A stretch of DNA of 64,000 bases, taken from the NCBI RefSeq assembly GCF_900107485.1, contig NZ_FNQE01000015.1, positions 1 to 64,000 of the forward strand, in the 5' to 3' direction. The translations under genes were made by a program, and so were the position numbers. This DNA comes from Proteiniborus ethanoligenes (GTDB lineage: Bacteria > Bacillota > Clostridia > Tissierellales > Proteiniboraceae). How positions within the stretch are numbered: the stretch's first letter is position 1; the number at the start of each line of letters is the position of its first letter. The notes beneath the pieces were generated by a model that saw nothing but the letters and a program-made list of their open reading frames with translations, had not been told where the DNA came from and ran no database searches. Below, one piece after another: positions 45,036-53,727 of this stretch.

Positions 45036-45551
45036 ATGAAACATATAAGAATTGGGAAAATAGTAAATACTCATGGAATAAATGGTGATGTTAAAGTATT
45101 ACCCCTAACTGATGATTCTAAAAGGTTTGAAAAATTGGATTCTATTTTTATTGAAGATAATAAAGTTTCTGTCCAAATTGAAAGGGTTTGGTACAGTAAA
45201 GGATTTGTTATGTTAAAGTTTAAAGGCTACGACAATATTAATGATGTACTGAAATATAAGGACAAATATATAGTAATAGATGAGAAGAATGCAGTAGAGC
45301 TTCCAGAAGATTCCTACTTTATTTTTCAGATTATTGGAATTAAAGTTTATTGTAGTGATGGTAGAGAGCTTGGAGAAATAATAGAGGTTCTACAACCTGG
45401 TGGAAACGATGTCTATGTTGTTCAAGATATAGATAAAAAAACTGGTGATAAAAAAGAATATTTAATACCTGCTATAAAAGATGTTGTAAAAAAAATTGAT
45501 ATAGATAATAAAGAGATGATTATTGAGCCTATAAAAGGATTGATAGAATGA
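45036..45551 (+). CDS. rimM: Ribosome maturation factor RimM
   Basis: The 171-residue protein assists 30S head assembly. It has the N-terminal IRIGKIVNTHGINGDVKVLPLTDD segment and a C-terminal PRC-barrel with LGEIIEVLQPGGNDVYVV and YLIPAIKDVV. ATG at 45036 follows GGTGGG; GTG at 45027 lies at the end of that site. A TATAAT at 44997-45002 is a possible -10 without a convincing -35. Its stop overlaps trmD. Confidence 0.95.
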   Translation: MKHIRIGKIVNTHGINGDVKVLPLTDDSKRFEKLDSIFIEDNKVSVQIERVWYSKGFVMLKFKGYDNINDVLKYKDKYIVIDEKNAVELPEDSYFIFQIIGIKVYCSDGRELGEIIEVLQPGGNDVYVVQDIDKKTGDKKEYLIPAIKDVVKKIDIDNKEMIIEPIKGLIE

Positions 45552-46306
45552 GAATTGATATATTAACACTATTTCCTGAAATTTTTCAAAATTTTTTGGA
45601 TACTAGTATAGTTGGAAGAGCAAAAAACAATGGTATAGTTGAAGTAAATTGTATAAATATTAGAGATTTTTCAAAAGATAAACATAAAAGAGTAGATGAT
45701 TATTCTTTTGGTGGAGGGCCAGGAATGGTTATAAGTCCTGAACCTGTATTTAATGCAATTATGTCAGCGAAAAGCGAAAGGTGTAAGACAATTTATCTTA
45801 GCCCCAAAGGTAGGACATATAAACAGCAAGTGGCTAATGAATTATCATCGGAAGAGCATATTATTCTATTATGCGGTCATTATGAAGGTATAGATAATAG
45901 AATAATGGAAAATTATATAGATGACGAGATTTCCATAGGGGATTATGTATTAACAGGTGGAGAAATAGCTGCTATGGTTGTAGTAGATTCTATTGTAAGA
46001 TTATTACCTGGTGCTTTAAACAATCAAGAATCTTTTACTGATGAATCTCACTACAATGGATTATTAGAGTACCCACATTACACTAGGCCGCGAATCTTCA
46101 ATGGGTTTGAAGTCCCAGAAGTTTTGTTGTCTGGGAATCATAGTAAGATTGAAGAGTGGAGAAAGTATCAATCCCTTAAAGTAACCTATGAAAGAAGACC
46201 AGATTTGCTTAAAGAAGCGAAGTTAAATAAAACAGAGCAAGAAATGTTAAACACCATAATAAACAATAAAAACTTTAATCAAATTGAAAATAAAAACAAG
46301 TTGTAA
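45548..46306 (+). CDS. trmD: tRNA (guanine-37-N1)-methyltransferase
   Basis: The 252-residue SPOUT-fold enzyme prevents frameshifting by methylating G37. It starts MRIDILTLFPEIF, with YSFGGGPGMV, LCGHYEGIDNR, and the knot motif SIGDYVLTGGE. The ATGA overlap with rimM (45548-45551) indicates coupled translation. It is followed by the rplS promoter and leader. Confidence 0.97.
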   Translation: MRIDILTLFPEIFQNFLDTSIVGRAKNNGIVEVNCINIRDFSKDKHKRVDDYSFGGGPGMVISPEPVFNAIMSAKSERCKTIYLSPKGRTYKQQVANELSSEEHIILLCGHYEGIDNRIMENYIDDEISIGDYVLTGGEIAAMVVVDSIVRLLPGALNNQESFTDESHYNGLLEYPHYTRPRIFNGFEVPEVLLSGNHSKIEEWRKYQSLKVTYERRPDLLKEAKLNKTEQEMLNTIINNKNFNQIENKNKL

Positions 46307-46329
46307 TTACACTATATATATGTTATAAT
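46301..46329 (+). promoter_or_regulatory. Promoter for rplS
   Basis: TTGTAA (46301-46306) and a consensus TATAAT (46324-46329) are separated by 17 bases, overlapping the trmD stop. Confidence 0.8.
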
Positions 46330-46331
46330 GA

Positions 46332-46390
46332 CTTGTGGCAAAACGGATGGTCCTCTGCCAATGAGCAAGAACATCTAGGAGGAAGGGAGG
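46332..46390 (+). promoter_or_regulatory. L19 leader (ribosomal protein autoregulatory element)
   Basis: TGGCA (46336-46340) pairs with TGCCA (46356-46360); GATG in the loop (46346-46349) can pair with CATC (46372-46375), a possible pseudoknot. The GGATGGTCCTCTGCC and GAGCAAGAACATC segments recall the Firmicutes L19 leader. The ribosome-binding site lies directly after it. The family match is from memory. Confidence 0.6.
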
Positions 46391-46399
46391 TAAAATACA

Positions 46400-46747
46400 T
46401 TGGATATCATAAAAATGATTGAACAGGAACAAATAAAAAATGAAGTAACTGACTTTAATGTAGGAGATACTGTACAAGTACACTATAGAATTAAAGAAGG
46501 TAATAGAGAAAGAATCCAAATCTTTGAAGGTACTGTACTTAAAAGACAGGGTGGAGGCTTAGGAGAAACTTTTACTGTAAGAAGAATTTCTTACGGTGTA
46601 GGTGTTGAAAGAACTTTCCCTTTAAATTCACCAAAGATTGAAAAGCTAGTTGTTGTAAGAAAAGGTAAAGTAAGAAGAGCTAAATTATTCTATCTAAGAG
46701 ATAGACAAGGAAAATCAGCAAAAGTAAAAGAGAAAACAAACTATTAA
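46400..46747 (+). CDS. rplS: Ribosomal protein L19
   Basis: The 115-residue 50S protein contains [32 protein letters not shown] and [17 protein letters not shown]. The start is TTG at 46400, 9 bases after GGGAGG (46385-46390). An upstream leader probably lets L19 repress its own synthesis. It is followed by a terminator. Confidence 0.97.
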   Translation: MDIIKMIEQEQIKNEVTDFNVGDTVQVHYRIKEGNRERIQIFEGTVLKRQGGGLGETFTVRRISYGVGVERTFPLNSPKIEKLVVVRKGKVRRAKLFYLRDRQGKSAKVKEKTNY

Positions 46748-46752
46748 GACAT

Positions 46753-46784
46753 TGGGACTGGCTACAGTCCCTATGTTTATTTTA
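46753..46784 (+). terminator. Terminator after rplS
   Basis: GGGACTG (46754-46760) and CAGTCCC (46765-46771) form a 7-bp stem with loop GCTA, then TATGTTTATTTTA. Confidence 0.75.
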
Positions 46785-46835
46785 CAGCCTTTATTATGGA
46801 ACCTCTAAAGAAATAGTAAAAGGATAGGTGAAAAC

Positions 46836-47699
46836 ATGAATATTAATTGGTATCCTGGTCACATGAAAAAAACTAAGGACTTAATCATAAATAATCTAAA
46901 ATTAGTAGACTTAGTAATAGAATTATTAGATGCAAGAATCCCATACAGTAGCAAGAACCCTAATATTGATACTATAGTAAGCAACAAGCCTAGAATAGTA
47001 GTAATGAATAAAAGTGACTTAAGTAATGAAAAAGGCAACTATAAATGGGCAGAGCATTACAAATCAAAAGATATACCTGTCATATTAGCTAATGCAACTA
47101 GCAATACAGGAGTAGGGAGTATTATGGAAGAAGCTAATAAAGCTGTAATAGAAAAATTCAGAGTCAGAGAACAAAAGGGAATCAAAAATACTTCTATCAG
47201 AGCTATGATAGTTGGTATCCCCAATGTAGGGAAATCCACATTAATAAATTCTTTGGCTGGAAGAAAAGGAGCACAAACTGGGAATAGACCTGGAATTACA
47301 AAAGGTAAGCAATGGATAAAATTAAAAGGAAATATAGAGCTATTAGATACACCAGGCATACTCTGGCCTAAATTTGAAGATAAAGATGTGGCATTAAACC
47401 TAGCTTTTACAGGAGCCATTAAAGATGAGATAATGGATATAGAAACTTTAGCTTTAAAATTAATAGAAAAGCTTAATAATATGGATCCTGTTTTATTAGA
47501 GAGAAGATATGAAATAAATGTAGAAAGTAATAAACCACTTGAAATTATGGATAAAATCGCCATAAAAAGAGGCTGTATTCTTAAAAATCAAGAGATTGAT
47601 TATACAAGAGTTAGTCATTTAATACTAGATGAGTTTAGACGAGGATTTATTGGACGAATAACATTAGAATACCCAGAGGATATAAAGATTATTGATTAG
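46836..47699 (+). CDS. rbgA: Ribosome biogenesis GTPase RbgA (YlqF)
   Basis: The 287-residue circularly permuted GTPase is needed for late 50S assembly. It starts MNINWYPGHMKKT; NKSD (58-61) precedes the P-loop GIPNVGKS (127-134) and DTPG (about 172-175). The C-terminal helical domain binds rRNA. The order rplS-rbgA-rnhB matches B. subtilis. Confidence 0.96.
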   Translation: MNINWYPGHMKKTKDLIINNLKLVDLVIELLDARIPYSSKNPNIDTIVSNKPRIVVMNKSDLSNEKGNYKWAEHYKSKDIPVILANATSNTGVGSIMEEANKAVIEKFRVREQKGIKNTSIRAMIVGIPNVGKSTLINSLAGRKGAQTGNRPGITKGKQWIKLKGNIELLDTPGILWPKFEDKDVALNLAFTGAIKDEIMDIETLALKLIEKLNNMDPVLLERRYEINVESNKPLEIMDKIAIKRGCILKNQEIDYTRVSHLILDEFRRGFIGRITLEYPEDIKIID

Positions 47700-47730
47700 C
47701 CTTCCGATAATATTAAAAGGAAGGCTTTAT
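47698..47730 (+). terminator. Terminator-like hairpin after rbgA
   Basis: AGCCTTCC (47698-47705) and GGAAGGCT (47719-47726) form an 8-bp stem overlapping the stop codon, with a short TT tail. Termination is probably partial. Confidence 0.6.
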
Positions 47731-47801
47731 TAATATATGATCTAATAAGTAGGTATGTATAATGAAGTATTCATTACAAAATACTGCTGGAGGTAAATAC
47801 A

Positions 47802-48440
47802 ATGCTAGAGTATGAGAAAGAATTATGGAATAAAGATTATAGTTATATTGCCTGTATTGATGAAGTTGGAAGAGGCTGCTTAGCAGGAGATGTAGTTGCA
47901 TGTGCAGTAATATTGCCTAAGAATTTATTGATTGAAGGCGTAAAAGATTCTAAAAAGCTTTCATCAAAGAAGAGAGAGCAGCTTTGTGGAATCATTTATG
48001 AAAAAGCTATTGCTATTGGAATAGGTTGTATGGATTCAGAACATATAGATGAATTTAACATAAAAAATAGCACTTTAATGGCTATGAAAAAGGCATTAAT
48101 GAATTTAAAGGATAAGAAGGGAAATGCAATTGCTCCAGATTATGTTTTAATTGATGCGGAAAGGATAGATATTAATATACCTCAGGAAAGTATAATTAAG
48201 GGTGATGAAAAATGTCATGGTATAGCTGCAGCATCAATAGTTGCAAAAGTGTACAGGGACAAAAAATGCGAAGAATGGGCTACTGAATATCCCAAATATG
48301 GATTTGAAAAGCACAAGGGATACGGGACAAAAGCCCATATAGAAGCCATAAAAGAATATGGACCCTGTTCAATACATAGAAAGAGCTTCTTAAAAAATAT
48401 CATTAGTAGTTCAAAGCAAATAAATTTATTTGGTGAGTAA
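47802..48440 (+). CDS. rnhB: Ribonuclease HII
   Basis: The 212-residue enzyme removes ribonucleotides from DNA and RNA primers. The catalytic DEVGRG motif has Asp20 and Glu21 (YIACIDEVGRGCLAGD), and further acidic residues appear in LIDAERIDI and GDEKCHGIAAASIVAKV. AGGAGGT-type spacing precedes the ATG (GGAGGTAAATACA). The next gene's ribosome-binding site overlaps its 3' end. Confidence 0.96.
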   Translation: MLEYEKELWNKDYSYIACIDEVGRGCLAGDVVACAVILPKNLLIEGVKDSKKLSSKKREQLCGIIYEKAIAIGIGCMDSEHIDEFNIKNSTLMAMKKALMNLKDKKGNAIAPDYVLIDAERIDINIPQESIIKGDEKCHGIAAASIVAKVYRDKKCEEWATEYPKYGFEKHKGYGTKAHIEAIKEYGPCSIHRKSFLKNIISSSKQINLFGE

Positions 48441-48441
48441 T

Positions 48442-49926
48442 ATGAAAATTACAAATTTAAATCTAAATAAAAATATAAATATTGATGATAAGGTTTTGAG
48501 AGAAGGAGTAGCTATACAAGCAAAAATCATGGAAGTAAATGGCTCAAACATTATAATTATGCTTGACAATGGAGAGTTACTAGAAGCAAAGACACTATTG
48601 GATATGGAAAATCTAAAGAATCAATTAGTAAAGTTTCTTATAAAAAATATTGAGGATGGGAAGGTCTTCTTAACTCCTATCAATAAAGAGGATTTAAATT
48701 TAATTAAAGGGGAAGGGTACAGTGATAATAAGGCTGTTGATGTATTTATTGATAAGGTATTAAACACATATAATCTTATCAAGAATGAAGAAAATATTCT
48801 CTTAATTAAGACTATTATAGGTAATAAAATGCCCTTAACAAAAGAAAACTTAGATAATTTAATTAAGAATATTGAAAAGCTCAAAAACCTAATAAACATT
48901 CAAAAAGATGAAAAAGTCTTTGCAATTAACTTAGACAAAACTCCCTTTGACGAAAGCATAATGAAATTTATTAAAATAAATAATAACACTATAACAGAGA
49001 ATAATGCTGGAACATATCCCCATTTAGATAATAATCTACTAATTAATGAAAACATAGCTAATATTAAGCAAAATAATTATCAAGGTCAAAGAGAAGTAGT
49101 TGATGTAACAAAAGATATTTTCCCAAAGCTAGAAACCATTTTTTCGCAAGATACATCAACACGAAGTCTAATAAATAAAGTTGTAATTTTAACACAATTA
49201 GGGGTAGAATTATCTTTGAACAACATTGAAAAACTTAAAAATTTTATAGAGAATGGCGAGGGAATAATTAGGCCCTTATTAAAATTGGCAAGCTTTATAA
49301 AAAACAGTGAACAAACAGATGATAGATATACAGATGAAATTAATGATTTTTCTAATAAGCTTGATCTCAAATTTGTAAAGGTAGATGAAAAAAATACAAT
49401 TAGTAAGGAAAGTATAAAACGTTTTCTCTATGAAACAAAAGAAATATTGGAACGACTAACACCCTATATAAAATCTAAGAAAAGCTTATCAGAAGAACTG
49501 AGTATAAGAATAAACAATTTTTTAGATAATCTTGATTTGCAAAGGAAAATCAATTCCTATTATACATTTGTTCACATTCCAATAGAATATGAAGAAGAAA
49601 AAGATGAAAATAACTTATTTATTATAAAAAAGAAAAATAAACTCTACACAAATAGCTATAGTATATATATTTCACTAAATACAAAAAACCTTAATAAAGT
49701 AGATGTATACTGTAATATTAATGATGAAGAGATAAAAGCAGATTTTATTATAGAAAAAGAATTTAGGAATTTATTTAAGGATGAATTTGATAGATTAAAA
49801 GGTAGCTTAAACAAGCTAGGGTATAAAAATGTGAGTATTAATTTAAGAGAAGATTTTGAGAAAGATCTTTTAAACGTATTTTTAGAAAATGATTTGTTTA
49901 ACTATAATTTAAATATTAGGGTGTGA
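48442..49926 (+). CDS. YlqG-like protein with FliK-type C-terminus
   Basis: I do not recognise this 494-residue protein by sequence alone. The N-terminus has an OB-like segment (VLREGVAIQAKIMEVNGS); the middle is helical, charged and Asn/Lys-rich; the last 130 residues (from about YYTFVHIPIEYEEE) resemble the hook-length control domain of FliK. Position between rnhB and a flhB-like gene equals ylqG in B. subtilis. ATG at 48442 follows GGTGAG. A role in export control is inference. Confidence 0.75.
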   Translation: MKITNLNLNKNINIDDKVLREGVAIQAKIMEVNGSNIIIMLDNGELLEAKTLLDMENLKNQLVKFLIKNIEDGKVFLTPINKEDLNLIKGEGYSDNKAVDVFIDKVLNTYNLIKNEENILLIKTIIGNKMPLTKENLDNLIKNIEKLKNLINIQKDEKVFAINLDKTPFDESIMKFIKINNNTITENNAGTYPHLDNNLLINENIANIKQNNYQGQREVVDVTKDIFPKLETIFSQDTSTRSLINKVVILTQLGVELSLNNIEKLKNFIENGEGIIRPLLKLASFIKNSEQTDDRYTDEINDFSNKLDLKFVKVDEKNTISKESIKRFLYETKEILERLTPYIKSKKSLSEELSIRINNFLDNLDLQRKINSYYTFVHIPIEYEEEKDENNLFIIKKKNKLYTNSYSIYISLNTKNLNKVDVYCNINDEEIKADFIIEKEFRNLFKDEFDRLKGSLNKLGYKNVSINLREDFEKDLLNVFLENDLFNYNLNIRV

Positions 49927-49931
49927 AGACT

Positions 49932-50216
49932 TTGGACAAAAAAAAAGATAAGAAAATGGCCGTAGCTTTACAATATGATTCAGACATAAAAGATGCTCCC
50001 TTCGTAGTGGCTAAAGGCAAAGGTATAATTGCAGATAATATTATTGAAGAAGGGATTAAAGAAGGAATTAAAATAATTGAAGATAAAAACCTAGTCCATA
50101 GCTTAATAAATTTAGAAATTACACAAGAAATACCAGAAGAATTATACGCTGCAGTAGCCCAGATTATTTCTTTTATTTATGGCTTAGACAATGAGAGGGA
50201 AAAATATTATGAGTAA
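49932..50216 (+). CDS. FlhB C-terminal domain-like protein (YlqH)
   Basis: The 94-residue protein matches the cytosolic C-terminal domain of the flagellar export gate FlhB (AVALQYD, DAPFVVAKGKGIIAD, EIPEELYAAVAQIISFIY). It lacks the membrane part and the NPTH self-cleavage site; KKMAVALQY stands where NPTHYAVAL would be. In B. subtilis such a stand-alone gene (ylqH) also follows ylqG. TTG at 49932 is the likely start, with a GTG at 49923 possible. It overlaps yraN by 8 bases. Confidence 0.85.
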   Translation: MDKKKDKKMAVALQYDSDIKDAPFVVAKGKGIIADNIIEEGIKEGIKIIEDKNLVHSLINLEITQEIPEELYAAVAQIISFIYGLDNEREKYYE

Positions 50217-50562
50217 TATAGAGACTGGAATTTTGGGTGAAAAATTAGCATACAATTATTTATCAAACAATGATTATACTATATTAGAAAAAAATTTCAG
50301 AGCTAAAGTAGGAGAAATAGATATTATTGCCAAGAAAAACGAGGTAATTGTTTTTATTGAGGTTAAGACCAGAAATAATAATAATTATGGTCGTCCCTAT
50401 GAGTCTGTTAACTACAGAAAACAGCATAAGATTGTATGGACAGCACAAAGCTATATCAATCTGAAGAAATTATCAAATTATCAATTTAGGTTTGATATAA
50501 TTGAAGTTTATCTAAAACCCAATATTAGAATAAATCATATTCAAAATGCTTTTTGGTTATAG
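50209..50562 (+). CDS. yraN: UPF0102 family protein YraN
   Basis: The 117-residue protein has an endonuclease-like fold signature: GILGEKLAYNYL, EKNFRAKVGEIDIIAKKNEVIVFIEVKTR in part, with the acidic residues and EVK that recall Holliday-junction resolvase nucleases. Its function is unproven. It often lies between rnhB and comM/dprA. ATG at 50209 follows GAGAGGGA; an earlier ATG at 50191 has no clear ribosome-binding site. Confidence 0.9.
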   Translation: MSNIETGILGEKLAYNYLSNNDYTILEKNFRAKVGEIDIIAKKNEVIVFIEVKTRNNNNYGRPYESVNYRKQHKIVWTAQSYINLKKLSNYQFRFDIIEVYLKPNIRINHIQNAFWL

Positions 50563-50568
50563 TATAAT

Positions 50569-50604
50569 AAGGTTTATATAATATTTTAAGAATATATAAA
50601 CCTT
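50569..50604. terminator. Hairpin between convergent yraN and CmpB-like gene
   Basis: AAGGTTTATATA (50569-50580) is the exact complement of TATATAAACCTT (50593-50604), with a 12-base loop. It sits where transcripts from both sides converge, so a bidirectional terminator is likely despite the missing long T-run. Confidence 0.6.
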
Positions 50605-50641
50605 AAAGAACAGATATATTATGGTTGAAATCAAGGGGAAA

Positions 50642-51055
50642 TCACATGATTTTTTCAAGCTTTTCATCTAAGAAATCATGAATTTTTTCAAAAGTTAGAC
50701 CAACAACAAACCAAGCAGGGAAATAATCAAACCTTATGTACCCTCTTATTGTGTATGATGTGGAGCTTCTATAATCCCAAGGGCAAGAACCCACTAATTG
50801 CTCTAGAACAAAGCCACTAATAAATTCAATGATAAATATGAGTAATGCCCATATAATCCCTCTTAAAAATATATTATACCTCCTTATCTTATTGTGTATA
50901 GGTTCTAAAAATACAGCTCCTCCATATATGAAAAACATCCATATACTAGTACTACTTATTAAATTAAGGTTTCCAGATAATAGAGAATGGAAACCAGTCC
51001 AAAATACTTCCATAAGCAAGCCTAATAATCCATATACAACATAGCGAGTTAACAT
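50642..51055 (-). CDS. CmpB-like integral membrane protein (putative ABC transporter permease)
   Basis: The 137-residue protein has about four hydrophobic segments and the family pattern MFFIYGGAVFLEP, RGIIWALLIFIIEFISG, CPWDYR and a Tyr/Trp-rich end. It is named putative ABC transporter permease in databases (PF06541), but no ATPase is next to it and its transport role is unproven. It is the only gene on the - strand in this part of the window. No strong ribosome-binding site is evident, and the start is tentative. Confidence 0.8.
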   Translation of the reverse strand: MLTRYVVYGLLGLLMEVFWTGFHSLLSGNLNLISSTSIWMFFIYGGAVFLEPIHNKIRRYNIFLRGIIWALLIFIIEFISGFVLEQLVGSCPWDYRSSTSYTIRGYIRFDYFPAWFVVGLTFEKIHDFLDEKLEKIM

Positions 51056-51331
51056 AACAATATTATGTTCAACAGATTTTATTTTATTCGTTACGACAAA
51101 TAATCCTATAAACGTACACGCTACACTAAAGAAAAATCTACATGTGTCACTATCTGACTATTACCCAAGGAATAATTCTATGTAAATTATTTTTTTACAG
51201 GATAAGAGACAATAATATATATATGATTCTAATTAATGTTTTAAATAAAGTAAAATCATTATATAATATAACTGTTTATTAAAACCATTTAAACATAGAT
51301 AATAATTAAACAAACAAAAAGGAGGATTTTT

Positions 51332-51853
51332 ATGAGCAATAAACCAATTGTAACAATAGAAATGGAAAACGGAGAACTAATAAAGATAGAACTATATCCT
51401 GAAGTAGCTCCAAATACAGTAAGAAATTTCACATCATTAGTTCAGAGTGGATACTATGATGAACTTACTTTTCATAGGGTAATTCCTGGATTCATGATAC
51501 AAGGAGGATGCCCTCAAGGAACAGGTATGGGGGGGCCAGGATATTCAATAAAGGGTGAGTTTAAAAATAATGGGTTTGAAAACAACTTAAAACATGATAG
51601 AGGCATTATTTCAATGGCCAGATCTATGATGCCAAACTCTGCAGGCTCACAATTCTTTATTATGGTAAAATCAGCACCACATTTAGATGGACAGTATGCT
51701 GCATTTGGGAAAGTGACAGAGGGCCTAGAAGTAGTGGATAGAATAGTTAATGTGGATAGAGACTACAATGATAAGCCTTTTGAAGAACAAAAAATGAAAA
51801 AAGTAATAGTAGAAACTTTTGGAGTAGAATATGGAGAGGTAGAAAAAATATAA
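51332..51853 (+). CDS. Cyclophilin-type peptidyl-prolyl cis-trans isomerase
   Basis: The 173-residue enzyme catalyses proline isomerisation in the cytosol; no signal peptide is seen. It has FHRVIPGFMIQGGCPQGTG, NSAGSQFFIM and LDGQYAAFGKV, including the catalytic Arg in FHRV. AAAGGAGG precedes the ATG. A TATAAT-like box (around 51264) may serve as its promoter. The 276-base gap upstream shows no other gene. Confidence 0.95.
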   Translation: MSNKPIVTIEMENGELIKIELYPEVAPNTVRNFTSLVQSGYYDELTFHRVIPGFMIQGGCPQGTGMGGPGYSIKGEFKNNGFENNLKHDRGIISMARSMMPNSAGSQFFIMVKSAPHLDGQYAAFGKVTEGLEVVDRIVNVDRDYNDKPFEEQKMKKVIVETFGVEYGEVEKI

Positions 51854-51929
51854 CTATATATTTTTAGCTATTTAATAACATTAATCATAAATATTAAAAA
51901 TGTATGTTTTAAATAGTTTTAGTGAAGTA

Positions 51930-51964
51930 AAAGGAGTGTGTATATTTGCCACACTCCTTTTTGT
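51930..51964 (+). terminator. Terminator after the cyclophilin gene
   Basis: AAAGGAGTGTG (51930-51940) and CACACTCCTTT (51950-51960) form an 11-bp stem with a 9-base loop and a T-run. The rest of the 316-base gap (51854-52169) before comM is AT-rich, and I see nothing else definite in it. Confidence 0.9.
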
Positions 51965-52169
51965 ATGTTCAATAATATGCAAAAAACAGTTTCAATTGAT
52001 TAGTTTAAATATGTCAGATTTATTTACACATATTTAAATTTTCAGAAAATTTAGAGGAATAATAAATTTTATATTGAATTATTCATAAATATGAAATAAA
52101 CTAAAAATTAACGATTATTTTAAAGTGTTTATATATGAATTACAGATAAATAAAAAGGAGAAGGTAGAA

Positions 52170-53699
52170 ATGCTTTCTAAAGTAAAAACATGTGTGCTTC
52201 AGGGTTTAAACGGTTCAATTGTAGAAGTAGAAACAGATATCTCTAGAGGATTACCTATGTTTAATATTGTGGGTCTTGCGGACATATCAATAAAAGAGTC
52301 TAAAGATAGGGTAAGAACAGCAATAAAGAATAGTGGATATGAATTTCCTTTAAGCAGGATAACTGTCAACTTAGCACCAGCTAATACTAGAAAAGAAGGT
52401 TCTCAGCTAGATTTGGCAATTGCTGTAGGTATACTGGCTTCTACAGAAATTATTAAGAATAATATCATTGAGGATACATGTTTTATAGGGGAATTATCTT
52501 TAGATGGTAACATAAGTAGAGTTGATGGAGCTCTACCAATAACTATTTCATTAATGGAGCTAGGTATAAAAAAGGTTATAATACCTTTTGACAATAGAGA
52601 TGAGTGTAAGGTAGTTAATAATATAGATATTATTCCTGTTAAAAGTATTAAAGATTTAGTATCATATTTAAATGAGGAATTAATTATAGATTCATATTCA
52701 GCAATTAGCCAAATATTTTATGATGAAGAAGATTATAGTTGTGATGATTTTTCAGATATTAAAGGACAGCAGGCTTTAAAAAGATCTATGGAAGTTGCAG
52801 CAGCTGGGCATCATAACGTAATTATACTAGGTCCACCTGGCTCAGGTAAAACCATGGTAGCTAGGAGACTACCATCTATTTTGCCAAAACTAACATTTGA
52901 AGAGGCGTTAGAAGTAACTAAGATATATAGTATAGCTGGATTACTTAATAATAAATCTATCATAACCAGTAGACCCTTTCGTTCGCCTCATCATACAGCC
53001 TCTGCTATTTCGCTAATAGGAGGAGGAAGAGTACCTAAACCTGGAGAAATATCTTTGTCCCATCACGGAGTTTTATTCCTTGATGAACTGCCGGAATTCT
53101 CCAAAAATGTAATTGAGGTTCTTAGACAGCCAATGGAAGATGGAGCTGTAACTATTTCTAGAGTAAATGCTACACTAACTTACCCTACCAGATTCATGTT
53201 AATTGCAAGCATGAATCCATGTCCGTGTGGTTATTATGGTGACCCAGTTCACGAATGTAGCTGTAGTCAGAAAAATATCGAAAGATATCTGGGGAAAATA
53301 AGTGGACCATTACTTGATAGAATAGATATACATATTGAAGTAACTCCGGTTAACTATAGCGAATTAGATAATCATACAGATAAAATTGAATCCTCAAAGG
53401 AAATAAGAGAAAGAGTCAATAAAGCAAGAGATATTCAAGTAAACAGATATAAAGGAGAAAATATTTTTTCTAACTCTCAACTGAGCCCTAAAAATATAAA
53501 TAAATACTGCAAGTTAGACACCAAAGGTAAAAAATTAATAAAAGAAGCCTTTGAAAGACTCGGATTAAGTGCAAGAGCATATAACAAAGTCTTAAAAGTG
53601 GCGAGAACCATTGCGGATTTAGATGGAAAGGAAAATATAGAATCATGTCATTTGGCGGAGGCTATTCAATACAGAAGTTTAGATAGAAAATATTGGTGA
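52170..53699 (+). CDS. comM: ComM/YifB family Mg-chelatase-like AAA+ helicase
   Basis: The 509-residue protein has an N-terminal ribosomal S5-like/Lon-type domain (about 1-170), an AAA+ core with Walker A GPPGSGKT (221-228) and FLDELPEF, the CPCGYYGD cysteine motif and a C-terminal Mg-chelatase domain. In other bacteria ComM promotes branch migration during natural transformation. dprA directly follows, which fits. ATG at 52170 is used because AAGGAGAAGG precedes it; the frame back to 52125 lacks a ribosome-binding site. Confidence 0.93.
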   Translation: MLSKVKTCVLQGLNGSIVEVETDISRGLPMFNIVGLADISIKESKDRVRTAIKNSGYEFPLSRITVNLAPANTRKEGSQLDLAIAVGILASTEIIKNNIIEDTCFIGELSLDGNISRVDGALPITISLMELGIKKVIIPFDNRDECKVVNNIDIIPVKSIKDLVSYLNEELIIDSYSAISQIFYDEEDYSCDDFSDIKGQQALKRSMEVAAAGHHNVIILGPPGSGKTMVARRLPSILPKLTFEEALEVTKIYSIAGLLNNKSIITSRPFRSPHHTASAISLIGGGRVPKPGEISLSHHGVLFLDELPEFSKNVIEVLRQPMEDGAVTISRVNATLTYPTRFMLIASMNPCPCGYYGDPVHECSCSQKNIERYLGKISGPLLDRIDIHIEVTPVNYSELDNHTDKIESSKEIRERVNKARDIQVNRYKGENIFSNSQLSPKNINKYCKLDTKGKKLIKEAFERLGLSARAYNKVLKVARTIADLDGKENIESCHLAEAIQYRSLDRKYW

Positions 53700-53727
53700 T
53701 ACAATTTACTGTTTAAGGGTGATTGTT

